This document shows positions 1 to 13,900 of a stretch of 64,000 nucleotides of DNA, one piece after another. How positions within the stretch are numbered: position 1 is the stretch's first letter; every line of letters starts with the position of its first letter. This DNA comes from Artocarpus heterophyllus. Its lineage: Eukaryota > Streptophyta > Magnoliopsida > Rosales > Moraceae. The notes beneath the pieces are model-generated. The model saw nothing but the letters and a program-made list of their open reading frames with translations, ran no database searches and had not been told where the DNA came from. A program made the translations under genes and the position numbers. Where the stretch lies: contig CM046345.1 of assembly GCA_025403435.1 (NCBI GenBank), positions 6,712,179 to 6,776,178 on the forward strand, read 5' to 3'.

Positions 1-1033
1 ATGATTCAATAAATGTTTCTTATTAAGTTTTAAGAAACGATTTGAAATGGTTTTAAAGTCAAGTGTTGGACAATGGCTCAACTTAAATCGCGACAGAAGT
101 CGCAATAGCTTTTAGGAATGTTTTAAAGGATGTAAAGGAAAAAAAAATCATTTCAACATTTTTTTTACTAAGTAAATAAGATTAATATTTAAGAAATAAT
201 ATTCAAAGAAAGTTAAGTGACTGCGTGAAAAAGCAGGTTGTCACACATTCTTTGGTAGAACTTATGGTGTTCATTATGTGGTTGAGCTTGAGGTCTCATT
301 TTCCTCGTTATACTACATCCATAATCCCTCCACAACCTATTGGAACTGAATATAGAAAAAAGACATATGATTGGGGCCCAACTAACTTTAAAATATCTTA
401 AATTTTTATAAAACATCATGTTTTCCCTCACGGTATAAAACATTATAAATGTGGTCCATAATAATATACTATATTTTTAATCAACAAAAGGTTTTTGCTA
501 TTTTTTTTATAGTATCCTAGTGAAAATGTTTTCTTGCTCTACCACTAAGCTTAAAGTATGCAGTTGTTTTTGAATTACAGGTAAGCACTTTTGCCACGTA
601 CGAGTCACATAAAGCCTTTAGTCAAAGATTAAAAATCCTCACTAATTTAGGCTTTGTTTGGTTCATCTATTTGAACAAAGTAAACCAAAATTTTTGTAAA
701 GAAAACATTATAACAAAATGTTTGAATTGTGATTCAGGCTATAAACTTAATGGGACTTAAGTGCTTAGAAAGTTAAAAGGGTGTGTTTAATTAGGAAAAC
801 TTAAATTGGGACAAGCAACTTATTGTAACAGAGAAGAGAGGAAAAAAGAAAAGGAAATGGATAAGTTGGGATTATGAAGCAAAAAATTAACTACTTGCTT
901 ATTTCTTAGGTTTAAATCACAGTTCGAACCATTATGTATAGTATTTTGTCTCACAAAAATTTAACTTTCTATTCAAACCTTTAAACCAAACAGGCCTTAA
1001 CACATTAGAAAAAAAAAATTAGGAATATCTTAC
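1..1033 (-). other. Probable intron of the left P450 pseudogene
   Basis: No credible coding region is visible. The stretch lies directly downstream (minus strand) of a P450 first exon that ends at a good GTAAGA donor, so it is probably intron. The matching second exon was not found here; it either lies left of the window or has been lost. Base composition is AT-rich with homopolymer runs. Confidence 0.45.
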
Positions 1034-2021
1034 CAGAATGAGAGCCTTTATGCAAGTTCTATCAACAGGAAATCCCAACGAGTTTTCCTTTTGAATCCAA
1101 AGCAAAATATCCACAAGATTCTTGTTCCGATCTTCATTCATGAGAACATGATCATGACCAACATTTTCCATATGTTCTTCAACAACTCTCCAAGAACTCA
1201 TCGAAATCCTTTGCCACCTTATTCATTCTACCAAACACGCCATTCACATGGCCCAACCAAGCAAGCATAGGAATATAGTCCCCTATGTTGAAAATCCCCA
1301 ACAATTCCCCAAACTCCAAGAGAAGCTCCTTAAAATTTTTTCCAGTTTCTCCCTCATCACTGTACTTCCTTCCCAAAGCCACCCTACAAATGATGTCCTT
1401 CGTAAGCCCGGCGAAAAGTTCGCTCAAGTTCACCGCCAAAGAAGAAGAAGCCTGGTTATAAATCTTGTCAATCATGAGTTTCGTCTCTTCTTCTCTCACG
1501 CTGCGGAAGGACTGAACCCTAGTGTTGCTTAGAAGATGGAGGACACATATACTTCTAGTCTGCCGCCAATACTCGCCGTAGGGTGCCGTTGAGACGTCTT
1601 TGTAGTTATAGAGAAGCTTCTCGGAGGAGGGATTTACGTCTTGTAGTTATAGAGAAGCTCGGAGAGGCCGACTTTGGCCGGTCGCTGACGCGAGGTTTGC
1701 GTCTTCATGACATCGGGCGGCGTCCGCGGAGGAGACCACGAGGACAGGCACGCTGCCAAGGCGGAGCAGCATGAGGTCGCCGTGGCCATAGCGGCGGCTT
1801 AAGTCTCGGAGAGCTCGGTGAGGATGAGGACCGAGCTGGTGGAGGTTTCCAATGATCGGGATAAACGGTGGAGACGGTGGAAGGTTCTTGCTCTTGGTGC
1901 TATTCTTATTGAAAGGCAATAATTTGTAGAGAAAGAAGAAGAAAACTATGCCTAATAAGATGGTAATTAGGGAAGAGGGGTTGGAAAAGAAGGTGTCTTG
2001 CAATAGTGTTTTCAACATCAT
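1034..2021 (-). pseudogene. CYP71-type cytochrome P450, broken first exon
   Basis: The reading starts at Met (2021) with a hydrophobic anchor, then a proline-rich hinge ([17 protein letters not shown]), the C-helix WRQTR motif and a match down to KALIL, where a normal donor (CTG|GTAAGA) ends the exon at 1034. This is the standard first exon of a CYP71-clan monooxygenase, an ER-anchored haem enzyme. It is broken. The frame shifts near 1720, a stretch of about 30 bp is duplicated in tandem (about 1594-1664), and another shift falls near 1185 after DEFLE. Overall likeness is closest to the intact gene at 13991-17764, so it is probably a tandem duplicate. The second exon is not in the window. Confidence 0.85.
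1594..1664. repeat. Short tandem duplication inside the P450 pseudogene exon
   Basis: Two near-identical units of about 30 bp (1594-1626 and 1636-1664) share the core gtagttatagagaagct. They sit where P450s normally encode KLLYNYKDVSTAPYGEYW. The second unit lacks a few bases relative to the first, so the duplication also disturbs the frame. It is one of the lesions that disables the gene. Confidence 0.75.
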
Positions 2022-2291
2022 TGATTTGTTGAAGAAAATATTGAACGGTTTTACTTTTCCAAGTTCTGCTTGTACTTGTGCTCTTGCAACTAATTGGTTT
2101 CTAATAAATAAATAACATATATATATATATATAACACTTGGTGCTTCTGCAACTTGATCTTCCAATTGATACACACACATATACATGAATAATAACTAGA
2201 CACGCAACTATTTACATCTCCAAGTGGCAGTGACTATATGGGAGGAGGAGTTCAAATCTCTTTTGCTGCCTCAAATTCCACAAATCTTTTA

Positions 2292-3437
2292 GGTAATTTT
2301 ATTTTTGGTTTCTAAACTATATAACTTATCTTATTTTAGCCTATAAATTTTAAAACGTAGTAAACTATAGTCATGAACTGCTTAACTTATTCTATTTTAC
2401 TTTTTTGCTATCAAATCCATTGACAAAATTGCGCCAATAATTTCATTTTTGACCCCTAATTTATGCTACTAGTCCATTTTGACCCCTAAATTTTATACCA
2501 CAATAAATCACATCTTGAATTATGAAACTTGTCCCATTTTGGCCCTTTAATCACTAAATATTAAATTTTAATGGATTGAGACAAATGATCCTTTTGATCT
2601 TTTGGCTCTATATATAGTTTTCAATATATATTTTGAAGTCAAATATCTAAGTTTTATTTTCCATAATATAAGTTGTACTATTTTTTCTTCTTTTTTTTAT
2701 AATTTTGTTGACTAAAATTTTTACTATTATATTATTATTATATTTTACTTAAGAAGTTTTATCAATTTTCTCCATCATATCGATTTAAAATGAATTAAAA
2801 TAAAAAAATATAAATAAATAAGAATAAACATTTAGATATATGGGTACCTAACAAAACGATAGTGGATACTACAATATATCAGTACTTGTTATTCTTATGG
2901 CTAAATTTTTGGGGTTGAAAATTACATAAATGATATAATAATGAATACTTCACTTTAATTGCACTCAATAATCACAAAAAAATTAAAATTTATTTTAATT
3001 TTAAGTCAACAAAAATATATATTTATTCATGAAAATTCCCCTATTTATAGGTCTGAGATGCATGAAAATCAATTACAAAAGATCTCGATCGTTAATTTAT
3101 AATTAATCGATCAGGTATATATATGTGTGGCTTAATTCGTCAATCTGTAATAGATTTCATTATTATATAGCCAAAATAGAACAAGTTTCAAAGTAAGTGT
3201 ATGATTTGTCATAGCTTAAGGTTTAGAGGTCAAAATGGTACAAATTGCATAGTTTAGGGGGACAAAAGTGAAACTATTGGCTCATTTTTGTTAATATTTA
3301 ATGGATTTGGTAATGAAAAGGTGAAATGAGACAAGTTGATTAGTTTAGGGGTTTAGGGATGTAATTTGCTACGTTTTAAAGTTCAAGGACTAAAATAGGA
3401 CAAAATGTATGTTCAAAGGTTAAAAGTAAATTAACCT
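2292..3437. mobile_element. Non-autonomous DNA transposon with long terminal inverted repeats (MULE-like)
   Basis: The left arm (about 2292-2560) and the reverse complement of the right arm (about 3190-3437) match over roughly 250 bp. They share phrases such as TTTAAAACGTAG, ATTTTGACC and CCAAATCCATT. The ends read GGTAATTTTA and TTAACCT, and the 9 bp AATCTTTTA flanks both sides (2283-2291 and 3438-3446), a good target-site duplication. Long inverted repeats and a 9 bp duplication fit Mutator-like elements. The 600 bp centre has no transposase and holds AT-rich filler, so it must be non-autonomous. A hAT-like element with an 8 bp duplication is less likely. Confidence 0.75.
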
Positions 3438-3446
3438 AATCTTTTA

Positions 3447-6400
3447 TTAATTCAGTTTTCTGCCAAAACTTATTATGGTATGTGTGTTTCATAAATTTAA
3501 TAGAAAAAGTTTAAAAAATTACATTTTTATCATAGAAATACAGTAATAAAAAAAATTGAATTGCCAATTTAAAACTACAAAACCAAATGGGAGCATAGTT
3601 TAGAATTTTCCACGTAAACAAGTTTCCCCATTGACGAGTCACCAACATAACTAATTAAAATCCTTAACAGAAATCTTATCTCTTTAATTTTTCTCTCTTT
3701 CTTTCTAAATAAATTATTTATCTCCCTTTTCTCTCAAGTCTTGAATACTATTGAAGAGTTGTTTTCGAAAGATTTTCACGGATTCTAAGATGCCGTCGGT
3801 CAAAGCAGATATGATTTGATATTGTTCTAAATCTTATTTATTTGGATCTGATATTGTTTTAGGTTTGATCAGAATACTCGCTTGATTTTATTGTTTGTTT
3901 TTTGTACATATGGTCGGTATTTTTTCTTTTCTTTTCTTTTTCTTGAACGTTCTGTGAATTCAACAAGTAATTAATAATGCTTACCAGGTTCGCAGTTCGG
4001 TGATTATAGCTCACGTGTTGCTGATAGTGTCGGTGATGCGGCCACGGCTAGTCCGTGGTCGTGAGGGGCTAGCAAACTAATGGCTAATAAGGGTGTCTAT
4101 AAGTTTTTCTTTTTTCTTTTTTCTTTTTAGCTTAGGATATCCTGCAACTTATTATGGTGGAGCCAGATATGAATTTACTGTTGAATTATGCTTTCAACTG
4201 GAAAATTACTATAAGTTTATTGTTGCATTCTAGTATATTTTGTCATTTGATACTATTGTATTTTTGTTTTGTATTTTTCGTTTTTTTTTTGTACTTTTTT
4301 GTTGATTTTTACAATAATCTGATTTTTTTTTTTTTTTGTGAATTCCGGAAATAATTTAACAGATTATACAAGTGATGATCAACAAGAACACCAAGAAATT
4401 TGTTAAAAAAGTCAAAACAATTTATAGCGTATTACTGATGAAAATCGACCAGAGTAATTTCCTACAACTGGTGTCGGCAATCAAGCACCAATCGCAGCTG
4501 ATGGTCATTGTCGCTTTTGGAGAAATCTAATAAAATATCTATAATAGTCCAATATATTATCTTTGACTTGTGGCAGCAATTTAGATTGGACACAATTTGT
4601 TACCTCTGATTGATTTTTTTTTTTGGAACATATTAGGAAAAGTTTTACAACAAAACATTGAAAGTGAAATTACCAATTTATCTTTCTTTTTCATCAAAAT
4701 TTTAATAAAACATTTAGGCATCAAATTATGGAAAAAGCTAAATAATATTTTGGCAAAATGGTATTTGTCTTAAGAGTAGTTTTTTCATTCCTTTCTTTTT
4801 TCTTGCAATACTAAATAAGAGAAAATAAAATCATTTTCTTTCTACCTTCATATATTAAAAAGTAAACAAAAAATCTCCAATAGTTTTTTTCTTCATAGTT
4901 TTCTCTTCCTTTTTATTTTTTTTCTTACTTACCAAACAGAGCATTAGAGTAACTCAAATCCAAAAATTTCAACAAGAGGAGCAGCAATCCAAAGCGCAAT
5001 GCCACTTGTAACACTCCACTGAGTTTCCTTAAAATCTCTTTACCCATTTAACCTTTATTTCTTTCTCTCTTATTGTTTCTTCTCTCTCCACGGTTCCTAA
5101 CCTTCTTCCTCTCCTTTCTCAAATGAATATTTTAGTTTTCTTCCTTCCCTCATGGATAGCTTTTACGGCAGTCAAAATTCAGCATTAATCGATTTGGGAT
5201 GTGGATTTGAACGCAATTGCAATGTCATAGTACGTACAATATATCGAGGATGGTTTTCAAAATAGATAGTATTCTTTTTCTAACATTAAATTCCGTCAAA
5301 ATCATATCATTTGACTATTGATATTCCCTTTAACATAAATTTTTACATTACTAAAAACCCCTTGAATAAAATAATCAAAAAAGCAATTATAATTGACCTA
5401 ATTACATGACTAATTTTTCAATAAATAAAAATAACTATACATCTTTTTTTCCTTTCCACACATACCTATATATCATCTTCTTAAGCAATTAATTCCAAAA
5501 ACTTATATAGAGATATAATGAACCCATAAAAAATGCATATTTTAAAAGGCTAAAGCCTAAATATTATCATTTTGTATTTTTATTTGTCACTAAATCCCTT
5601 AATTAAGGCATTTGTTGTGTTAAATAGTGTTTTTGTGTCTTAGTTTAAAAATATGTTTAATTATGTGTTTTTAGTGTTTTTTAAAGTTTTATAATTTTTA
5701 AAATTGTTTAGTTTGTAAAATAATTAATTTTTGTGGGTTTATTGTCAAAATATTAAAATCTAGGTCAAAATACAAATCTCGGACGAGAAGAAGCAAATTG
5801 GAATCTTGCGTCAGTGCTTATATCAGCAGGGCCCCACCATGTTTGCAGCACCAGATCTGATTCGTATAATGTTTCACTGAGCTCACTTTTGTTGGCAAAT
5901 AGGAACTCGACACGTGTGAAAGAGATTCTAAGACCAATAAACGGATGACACGTGAAGAAGCAAACCACCAAACATCCAGGGCACAATCTGAGCTATTTAT
6001 TCTTGCACGTATTTGCCCCTCCCTTGCTTGCGTTACATGAGATGCCAATCAGATGCAAATTGCTACCCCAATCCGATCTGCAGATTTTCAATTATTTCCC
6101 TGCTCGAAAACTTCTCAAAAAAGTTGGCGCACAGAACAAAACAAATGTCATTTTTTTTTGTACTAAAGACAAATACAACTTTTTTGGCTGAAAAGGCCGT
6201 ACAACTTATTGTATCATATATACAATACAAGAAGTCTGGTCAGTCAAGGAACAGAGGAATTTGAAAATATGACACAAACAAACGAAGAGGACGGTTGTCT
6301 GTCAAATTCACGTGTAGTGTTGGGTTTTCTTCAGATTTGTATGTAAAATTATATACATACATGTATAATTTTTTTAATTATGAATTTGGTTTGGGGCGTT

Positions 6401-8032
6401 ACGTTGTGCAGTTTCAAATAGCCCAACCAGCCGCTGACCTAAACAAAGGTGGCGTAGCCCCCAATAAACCAATGGGTTAACGTGATAAATAACTTAATTA
6501 TATTTATTGAATTAAATTATGATTTTATTTTGTAAATATTTTATATATGTCTTAAAATTATATCATTAAAATAATTACTATATCATTAAAGATATTTTTA
6601 AGATATTCTTAATATTGTGTTGAATTTTAATTTCATGACAATAATTTAATCACTCATTGTAATTTTTTCTAAACCAAAAATCAAAAAAATTAACCAATGG
6701 GATGTATTTTTTAGTTTGAGTTAGATTGGGTTTGGTTGGGTAGACGGGTTGAACGGGTTTATGTACGACCCTAGTTTTATTTATCACAATTGGTGCTCTT
6801 GATCCCTAGTGAGTGTTGGTTATTATTTCACTATTTGTATAGCATGTCTCTTACTGCATTATTGATTGCAATATTGTCACTTCCGGATATCTTATAAAAA
6901 TAATTGTGCTTGTCTTAATTACAAGAGAAGATTTAATTAATCAAATGCTTTAGATATTTCATTAGAATCAAAATCCATACTGGTAAATGTTGCATATACA
7001 GATTTTCAATACCGCACTGTTTTAATTATATGTTTTAAACCTTTGAGTTAAAATGTAATAACCAAGGAAAATTCATTAATAAAATTTTATATTTAATTAG
7101 GTTTAATTAATGAATTCACCCTTATAAATTTGTATTTTCTGTAAAATTACAATAATATACAAATAAGTAATATTAATAGGAAATTCCATTATGGACTGAT
7201 GTAATGTTAGTTATTGCCAAATGCAAATTCTTAAAGCATAAATGCTCAAAAATTTGTGAAAAATATCTACAAAATGAATTTTATATCACAATTAATTATA
7301 GCATTGTGATATAAATTAATGAATGATTAAGGTATAACTAAGGTAGAAGAGTATGATAAAACCGTCAGCGATGTCAAAAAAAAGTATGGCGTAATATAAG
7401 TACACTGTTGAGGTAAAAAAAAACAGATATAAGAAATGTTGTGTTTGGACTTCAAAAGTGACCCAAAGAATAGGTAGGAGATTTTATACTGTTCAAGAAC
7501 ATGATTTCTACCGAGTCTACCCCAACAGTTTAAGAAAAATACTCTGTAAAAAAATTACACTGTGTAAAGTTTTGGGGCCCATCAAGTGGACACCCAATGA
7601 ATTTGAATTAGGATTGGGCTGCCATAACATAAAATGTGGCCCAATCATGTTTAGCCACCTAATAACCCACTTGATTACCATGGTGACTCACCCATTTTTT
7701 TTAAAAAAAAATCCCATGAGATAAGTTCTAATTAAAGATCTAAAGCATCAAATTTTTTTTCATTTCTCTTCTCCATAACCCACAGCATCCTCGGTTCTCT
7801 CTCTCCCAAACTTTTGTTCAAAACAAACATTCCACAAGATTAATTCCAAGGAAGTTTCAAGTTAGAATCAAGCCTTAGTTCAAGATTTCCTTAACTTTCA
7901 AGGTAAGATTCTAACTTTTTCCAAGTTCTTCTTAGGGTTTCTTTGGAATTGAAGGGGGGTTAATGAAGGTTTTCTTTTCTATGGATCATGTTTAGGAGGG
8001 TTGGCAAGGTAATCAAGTGGTGGAAGGTGCAA
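3447..8032. other. Intergenic, no supported gene; possible old gene debris
   Basis: This 4.6 kb stretch is AT-rich with poly-T runs and no convincing open frame. Around 3660-4110 a CT-rich stretch is followed by higher-GC sequence that could be the remains of a 5' leader and exon, but I recognise no protein. Around 5905-5955 two ACACGTG boxes (ABRE/G-box type) lie close together, without a clear gene to serve. Around 7740-8032 the sequence resembles a transcribed leader or LTR flank and was split by the solo LTR that follows. Confidence 0.35.
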
Positions 8033-10233
8033 TGTAACGCTCCGAAATTTAATTAAGTGATATTAGTGTATAAAATAGTGAATTAGTGGCCATGATGTAT
8101 TATTAAACTTAAACTAATCATTTTGTGATATTTTTAAATTAATTTTATTTCTAATTATTTTATTTTAATCATTTTTAATTATATTTGATTATTTTTATTT
8201 GTATTTGTTATTTTAAATTTTGAAATAAAACAATTTATCAAATACCAACCACGTCCTTTTTCAACACCATGGATGGTACATGGTTTTCTTCCACTGGTTT
8301 TGCTCCCCCTTTTGCTTATTTAATCTCTCCTTCTCCCTCTTTTTTCCTCACTCTCTCACGCTCACACTCTCTCTCTCACTCTCTTGTCTCTTTCTTTCTC
8401 TCATTGCCTCTCTTTCTCTCTTTCCTTCTCTTAAATTTTTTATTCAAAAATCAAGCCCAAGCTTCGGTTTTCATTGGATTGGAAGCTTGGGAATACGTTT
8501 GGACAATCATAAACTCGATTTAAAGATAAAAACAAGGTTAGTTTTCAAATTTTAAAATTTTTCTAAATTTTTTAATTTTCTCAGCATTTTGAAAACCGAG
8601 CCCTTTTAAGCTTAAAAACCCTTAAATCTAAGTTACAGGAACCTAAATTATCTAGAATCTAAGCTTAGTTTGATGAAAAACGAATTCGAATAAACTTTTT
8701 CTATTTTCTCATTTTTGGATTTTCTTGAATTTTTTTTTTTATACAAGTCTTGTTTAAATTAGCTTAAAGGTGATCTATTATGTTTTTCTATTATCTATGA
8801 GTGTTTTTCATGCTTGGGAATTAAGAAAACCAAGTGAAAATGAGAATTGGGCTCAGGGAAGGCCGAGATCCGATTCTAGAAAATTCTAGAATTTTCTAGT
8901 TCGGCAGGCCATACTTGAAGTTTGGTAGGCCAGATTCATGAGTTTGTTAGGCCAGACTCATACGTCCAACATGCCAAACCTAGAGAATTTTGGCAGGCCA
9001 GTCTTGTACAATCGATAGACTGAACTACACAGTTGGCAGATCGGACCAGGGGAACTACCGGCCGATCGAGCTTCATTAAAACTTGTTTTTTTTTTACCTA
9101 TTTTTACTGTTTTGAACCCCGATTGAGATTTTAATCTTACAATATGATTTTATAAATAGAAATGGCACACTAGGACACCATTAGATAGTTTAGCAACATA
9201 GGATATCTTAAGCTAGATACTGATAAACCTAGTTCCTATTTAAGATTGTTTGTGGTTCCGTGGAGCTAACATAAAGTGGAGAAGGACTGCAATACTGAGT
9301 CGTGATACTAGATATTGAGGTAAGACTTATACCCCTTCTTTAGTAACCTAGTTTTAAAAAGATTTCGGCCTCGAAAAATGATTTCTTTCAAAGAGTTTTC
9401 AATGAAGATTTTAAAGAAGATTTTATCAGTTATTTTCATAACTGCTGAATAATGATATGATGTATATAACAAATCACATAATGAACGTAAATGAATACAC
9501 TTGGTAAATGGGTTTTAAATAACAATAGAAATAAACGTAAGGGCATGATGCAATATTTAGAGATTGGGTCGTATAGCGTGTGACTTTGGGGGCAGGTCTC
9601 GAAACCCAGCTGAACCACTTCGGTGGTGATAATTATAGTTTGCCCAAGAAAGATAAAAATGTACTATCTGGACAAACTGATTTTGATAAGATTAATTTAA
9701 ACGAATTTTGTCTATTTAATTCTACTTTCTAACTATTTTTCTCAAAAGATAAATTTTTATATTTAAATTATTTATCTGTTTTAAAGCATAGTCCTACTGA
9801 GCCTTTCGCTCACTTTTTATATGTTTTCAAACCTTTCCCCTAGGTGAAATTCAGCTTAGGGTTGACAAAGGGTCCACTGATCGGACTTGCGACAAGTAGA
9901 AGACCCGAGTAGGTTATTTGCATAAATTAATCAAGGCATGTATTATGTTAATTTCTCTCTCTATTCTGGACTGTGGTTGTAATTTATATGTTGTTGATAC
10001 TATGTGTGTGCGCAAGTTGTAGGCCTCATAAGACCCAATGTGCATTTCTCTCTCTTTATTATTTTATTTCATTTTGTTTTTTCCTATTTGTTTAATTATT
10101 ATAAATGTTTGTTTAAAAAGGTTTTGAAATATTGCATTTTTCATTATTAATTAAACTCTTTAATTTGTGATTTTAATTAAATGTTTAACTTAATTAATCT
10201 GTCATGCCAGCTTTCGTACTCCGAGGCGTGACA
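8033..10233 (+). mobile_element. Solo LTR of a Ty3/gypsy element
   Basis: The 2201 bp unit starts TGTAACGCTCCGAAATTTAA and ends CCGAGGCGTGACA. It aligns along its length with the 3' LTR at 40865-43093, sharing the start, a CT-rich block near 8340-8430, GGCAGGCC repeats, the string GTCCTACTGAGCCTTTCGCTCAC and the end. No gag, pol, primer site or second LTR is attached, so it is a solo LTR. Flanks read TGCAA (8028-8032) and TGTAA (10234-10238), a 5 bp target duplication with one C/T change. Unequal recombination between the two LTRs of a full element would leave exactly this. Confidence 0.88.
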
Positions 10234-10528
10234 TGTAAGATCACCAATATTCTTTGGTAAAGCCTAACTTCTTATTTATAAAGTTTATGGTAATTTTGTT
10301 TTGTTCATTTTGTTTCCTTTTTTTTTTTTCAAGTATGGTATGTAATGATCTAGATTAGTTTATGGCATGCTTAAATGATTTTATGGTATGTTTTTATTAG
10401 AATTTGGGGTTTGAATGTTTAAAATTTCTATTTGATGTTAAATTAGAAAAATTTTCTAAAGTTTGATTTTTTTTTTTAGAATTGTGATTTGGGCATGAAA
10501 ATGGCTATGGAAGGTCTTGAACCTGTTT

Positions 10529-10962
10529 TCACTGTGGCGCATCAGGCCTCACTCAAGCCCCCATGAGGCCCGTAGGTCGGCCTCCGACATAATTAGCTCT
10601 TATTGCGGCTTATCCAAGCCCACTCGTCCATACTATCCCCTCTAGGACCAACTAGTCTCTCAGGGTTTTATCTCTCATCCCTCATGGTTCGAACCTCAAA
10701 CCTCCCTTAAGAGGTTCTTATTTCATTCATGAGTACCAAATTCAGCTAGTACTCATGAAGGAAATAAGAACCTCTTAAGGGAGGTTTGAGGTTCGAACTA
10801 TGAGGGACGTGAAATAAAACCCTGAGAGACCAGTTGGTCCTAGAGGAGACAATACGGATGAGTGGGCTCGGATAAGCCGTAATAAGAGCCAATTATGTCG
10901 GGGCCCGACCTACGGGCCTCATGGGAGCTTGAGTGGGGCCGAGTACGCCATCTTCACAGTGG
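10529..10962. repeat. Large foldback (inverted repeat) of about 430 bp
   Basis: The arms of about 210 bp (10529-10741 and 10748-10962) are reverse complements with scattered mismatches. Shared blocks include CATGAGGCCCGTAGGTCGG, CTCTCAGGGTTTTAT and GAACCTCAAACCTCCCTTAA. The loop is only a few bases around AATTCAGCT. The outer ends read TTCACTGTGG and TTCACAGTGG. The unit is richer in GC than its surroundings and carries no protein. It is probably a foldback or MITE-type element, and if transcribed it would form a long hairpin able to feed small-RNA production. Confidence 0.85.
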
Positions 10963-13900
10963 TAAGAATGCTATTTTAGAGCTGATTTTTATAAAAATTG
11001 CCCAGGGACTAAATTGCAAAGAAAATGGTTTTCTCGACAGAATTAAAAATGGGCTGAAAACTCTCCTGTACAGTAGAAATTTTAGAAAAGTTAAAACACA
11101 AAAAATGTAGATCTCGACAAAACTGATATAATTTGTGTATGGTTCATCAAAATTCCTCATCATTTGTGAGATATAAATTTTCCAAGATTTATTAAATTAA
11201 AAAAAATTCAAGGGCCAAAAACATCATTTTACAAAAGGAATTAGGTATGGTATTTTGAGCAAATTTAATCCTTATGAAAAATGGGAATTTATGGTTTAAA
11301 AAGATTATTTTTGGTTTTGAGGGTAAAATCGTCAAAATTTTCAAACCCAAGTAAAATCACAAACTTTTGTTATACTTAGGCTTCAATGCAAAAAAGAAAA
11401 CCCGACACCCCGGGTTGTTGTTTTAAACCTAATGAGCAATAATTTTTGTTAAATAACAAAATGGGGCTCGAAGAATGTAAAGGCCCACAGAGGGCAAAAT
11501 CATCATTTTTTTCACAAAATATCCCAAACAGACTCGAGGTTATTAGTAAGATTTTCTCCCTTCGCTCGAAATGATAGGGTAGAATAAGCTGAGAGGGAGT
11601 GAATCTGTGATTATTGGTGTTGTAGACTGTAGAGCAATCCAATCTACTAATTGATGAACATTTTGTATTGACAAATAGATAAATAGTGATAACTTGGCTA
11701 ATAACGATATAATTGGCCAAACAGGACACTAGAAGATTAAAAAAAAAAAGGAACTAACGTTGGTGCGTACAACAGCCTAAACAAGTAAGTACCAACCCTA
11801 CCAGTATGAAATAGTAGGTGTTTGAACGTAATACATACATAAATATATGTACCTATGCGTATGTCAATATGTGTACCTGTGTATATAAAAATGTGTACTT
11901 GTGTGTATTATCCAATTTGAAAAATGTTTATGTTTTGTACTCAACATGTGTATATGACATCATGCGTGGTATGATAGCCATAATAATCGGTCTGGTAAAA
12001 GACTCACCAGAAAAAGAGAAAGGTGTTGTACCAAATTCTAACTCAAGGGGAGTTTAAGGTTATGATATAGTCTCAATGTTACGAAGATCTATATGCATAC
12101 ATGGTACCAGCATCTGGGCCCTAATTAAATATAAGACATGTTAAGCATAAAGAATGTTTATAAGAAAGCATAAATGGATCACGCATATTAGTGAACATTG
12201 CATGTGGGCTATGTTTGGACTTACTAGGTATCAGTTCGCTTAGTTATTCCATACTGTAAGTATTTCTATTAAGAGGTCTGGATAAATTTACTGATGAACT
12301 GGCGGCGGAGGTATGAGCTATGTGCAGACGGGGAATGTATACCGCCACTGTTATGTTTTCGCTTGCTATTTAAATTAAGTTATTTTGGAACTAGGTGTAA
12401 ACTAAGCTATAGCATGATCAAGTAAAACAAAACGCTTTTGATAATGCTATGGTGATTATATAATATCATATGAAGAGAGTTTGGTTTTATGTATATATAG
12501 AAAAAAAATATTTTGAAAATTTTCATGAATACGTAAGTAAAGAAAGTGATAAAGCACGGTCCAAAAAAGCGAATCATGACATAAAAATTGTCAAAAACTA
12601 TTTACTTTCTTTTAAATTTAATTTTGTTAAACTCACTTACTTTTTAAAACGTTAAATTTTGCTAACATCACTGCTCATGAATTTTATCCACCTATGGGTA
12701 CGATCACCCATACTGTGCTACAAACGTCCACTTACAATAATACAATTTGGGGGATACACCAAGGTACGTTAAAATTTCTTTGTTTCGCTGCAATTGTTCT
12801 TTTACTTTTTTCTTTGCCTGTTTCATGAGTATGTTGTTTTGTTTGATAATAAGGTTTAAGTTTGCTTTTGTTATAAACGTCAATTAACATTTGCTTTGCT
12901 GTTTGTTTGGTTTTTTTTTGTTGATTGTTCTGCCGTTTGTTTGTTTGGTTTTCTTTGTTAATTACCTATTTATGTTTTAAAAAACATAATTAGGAGACAT
13001 AATATTTTTCAATAAAATATAGTAAATATATATTTTTTTAATTTAAAAATTGCCTTTATATATGAAAAAGATTCAAGCCCAAGGCTTCAATAAAAAAACA
13101 AAACAAAAAAAATAGATAGAAAAATATGGATGTTGAAATAATGAAAAATAAAATGGTGGGTGTGAAACAAAAAATAGGTTCGAAGGGGAGGAAGCAGTAA
13201 TTTTAGGAGTAGTTTCAAAACTATAAAGATGCGCAATAAGTAAATTTAATTATTTTAAAATTGTGAGAGTGTTGTATTTAAAAGGGGTGTGAAGAGCAAA
13301 GAGAAGGGTGTAAACATAACCTCCCAAGTGAAAATGATGCAACGTGATTAGGTCGATATGAATTTACTGACATTCCAAAATCCACCTAAAGGGATCACAT
13401 TCATTGTCTAATTTTGGTGTCCCAAATGGTGTCTAATTAGCCCTTTTATGGCACATAATTTGAAAAGTTTGAAATAATGTCTAATTGACTTTTTACACAT
13501 GTTTTATTTAATGATTTGTTATAATATAATTAGTTTAATATTATTTGCGATACTAAATATTGAACAAAGGATTTGAATCTCACTTAAAAACTTGTAGGAG
13601 AAAACTCTCAAATGTAAGAGAAAACAGTCATACTTTAGTATTTAATATCTCAATATTTAAGTTTTGAATCAATTATCTAATGACGGTATTTATAGCCCCT
13701 TAATATAACGATGACAACGATAAAACAAAGCAAAAAATATAAACAACTATTAAAATAAAGGCTTGCTGGTACGTGGAGTATTTTTTTCCCCGCAACCTAT
13801 TATTAGAATTTTTCCTTAAAAAAAAAAACTAGAAACTTTACATTTCTTAGGGTACCATGTTCAAACAATACTTTTATTATAATTATACTTGATGTAGGGG

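Noticed and set aside
8269..8555. Open frames of 84-91 codons
   Set aside because: They are low-complexity Ser/Leu/Phe translations of the CT-rich block inside the solo LTR.
10675..10800. GTTCGAACC-like motifs suggested a tRNA T-arm
   Set aside because: They lie in both arms of the foldback and there is no matching anticodon arm or acceptor stem.
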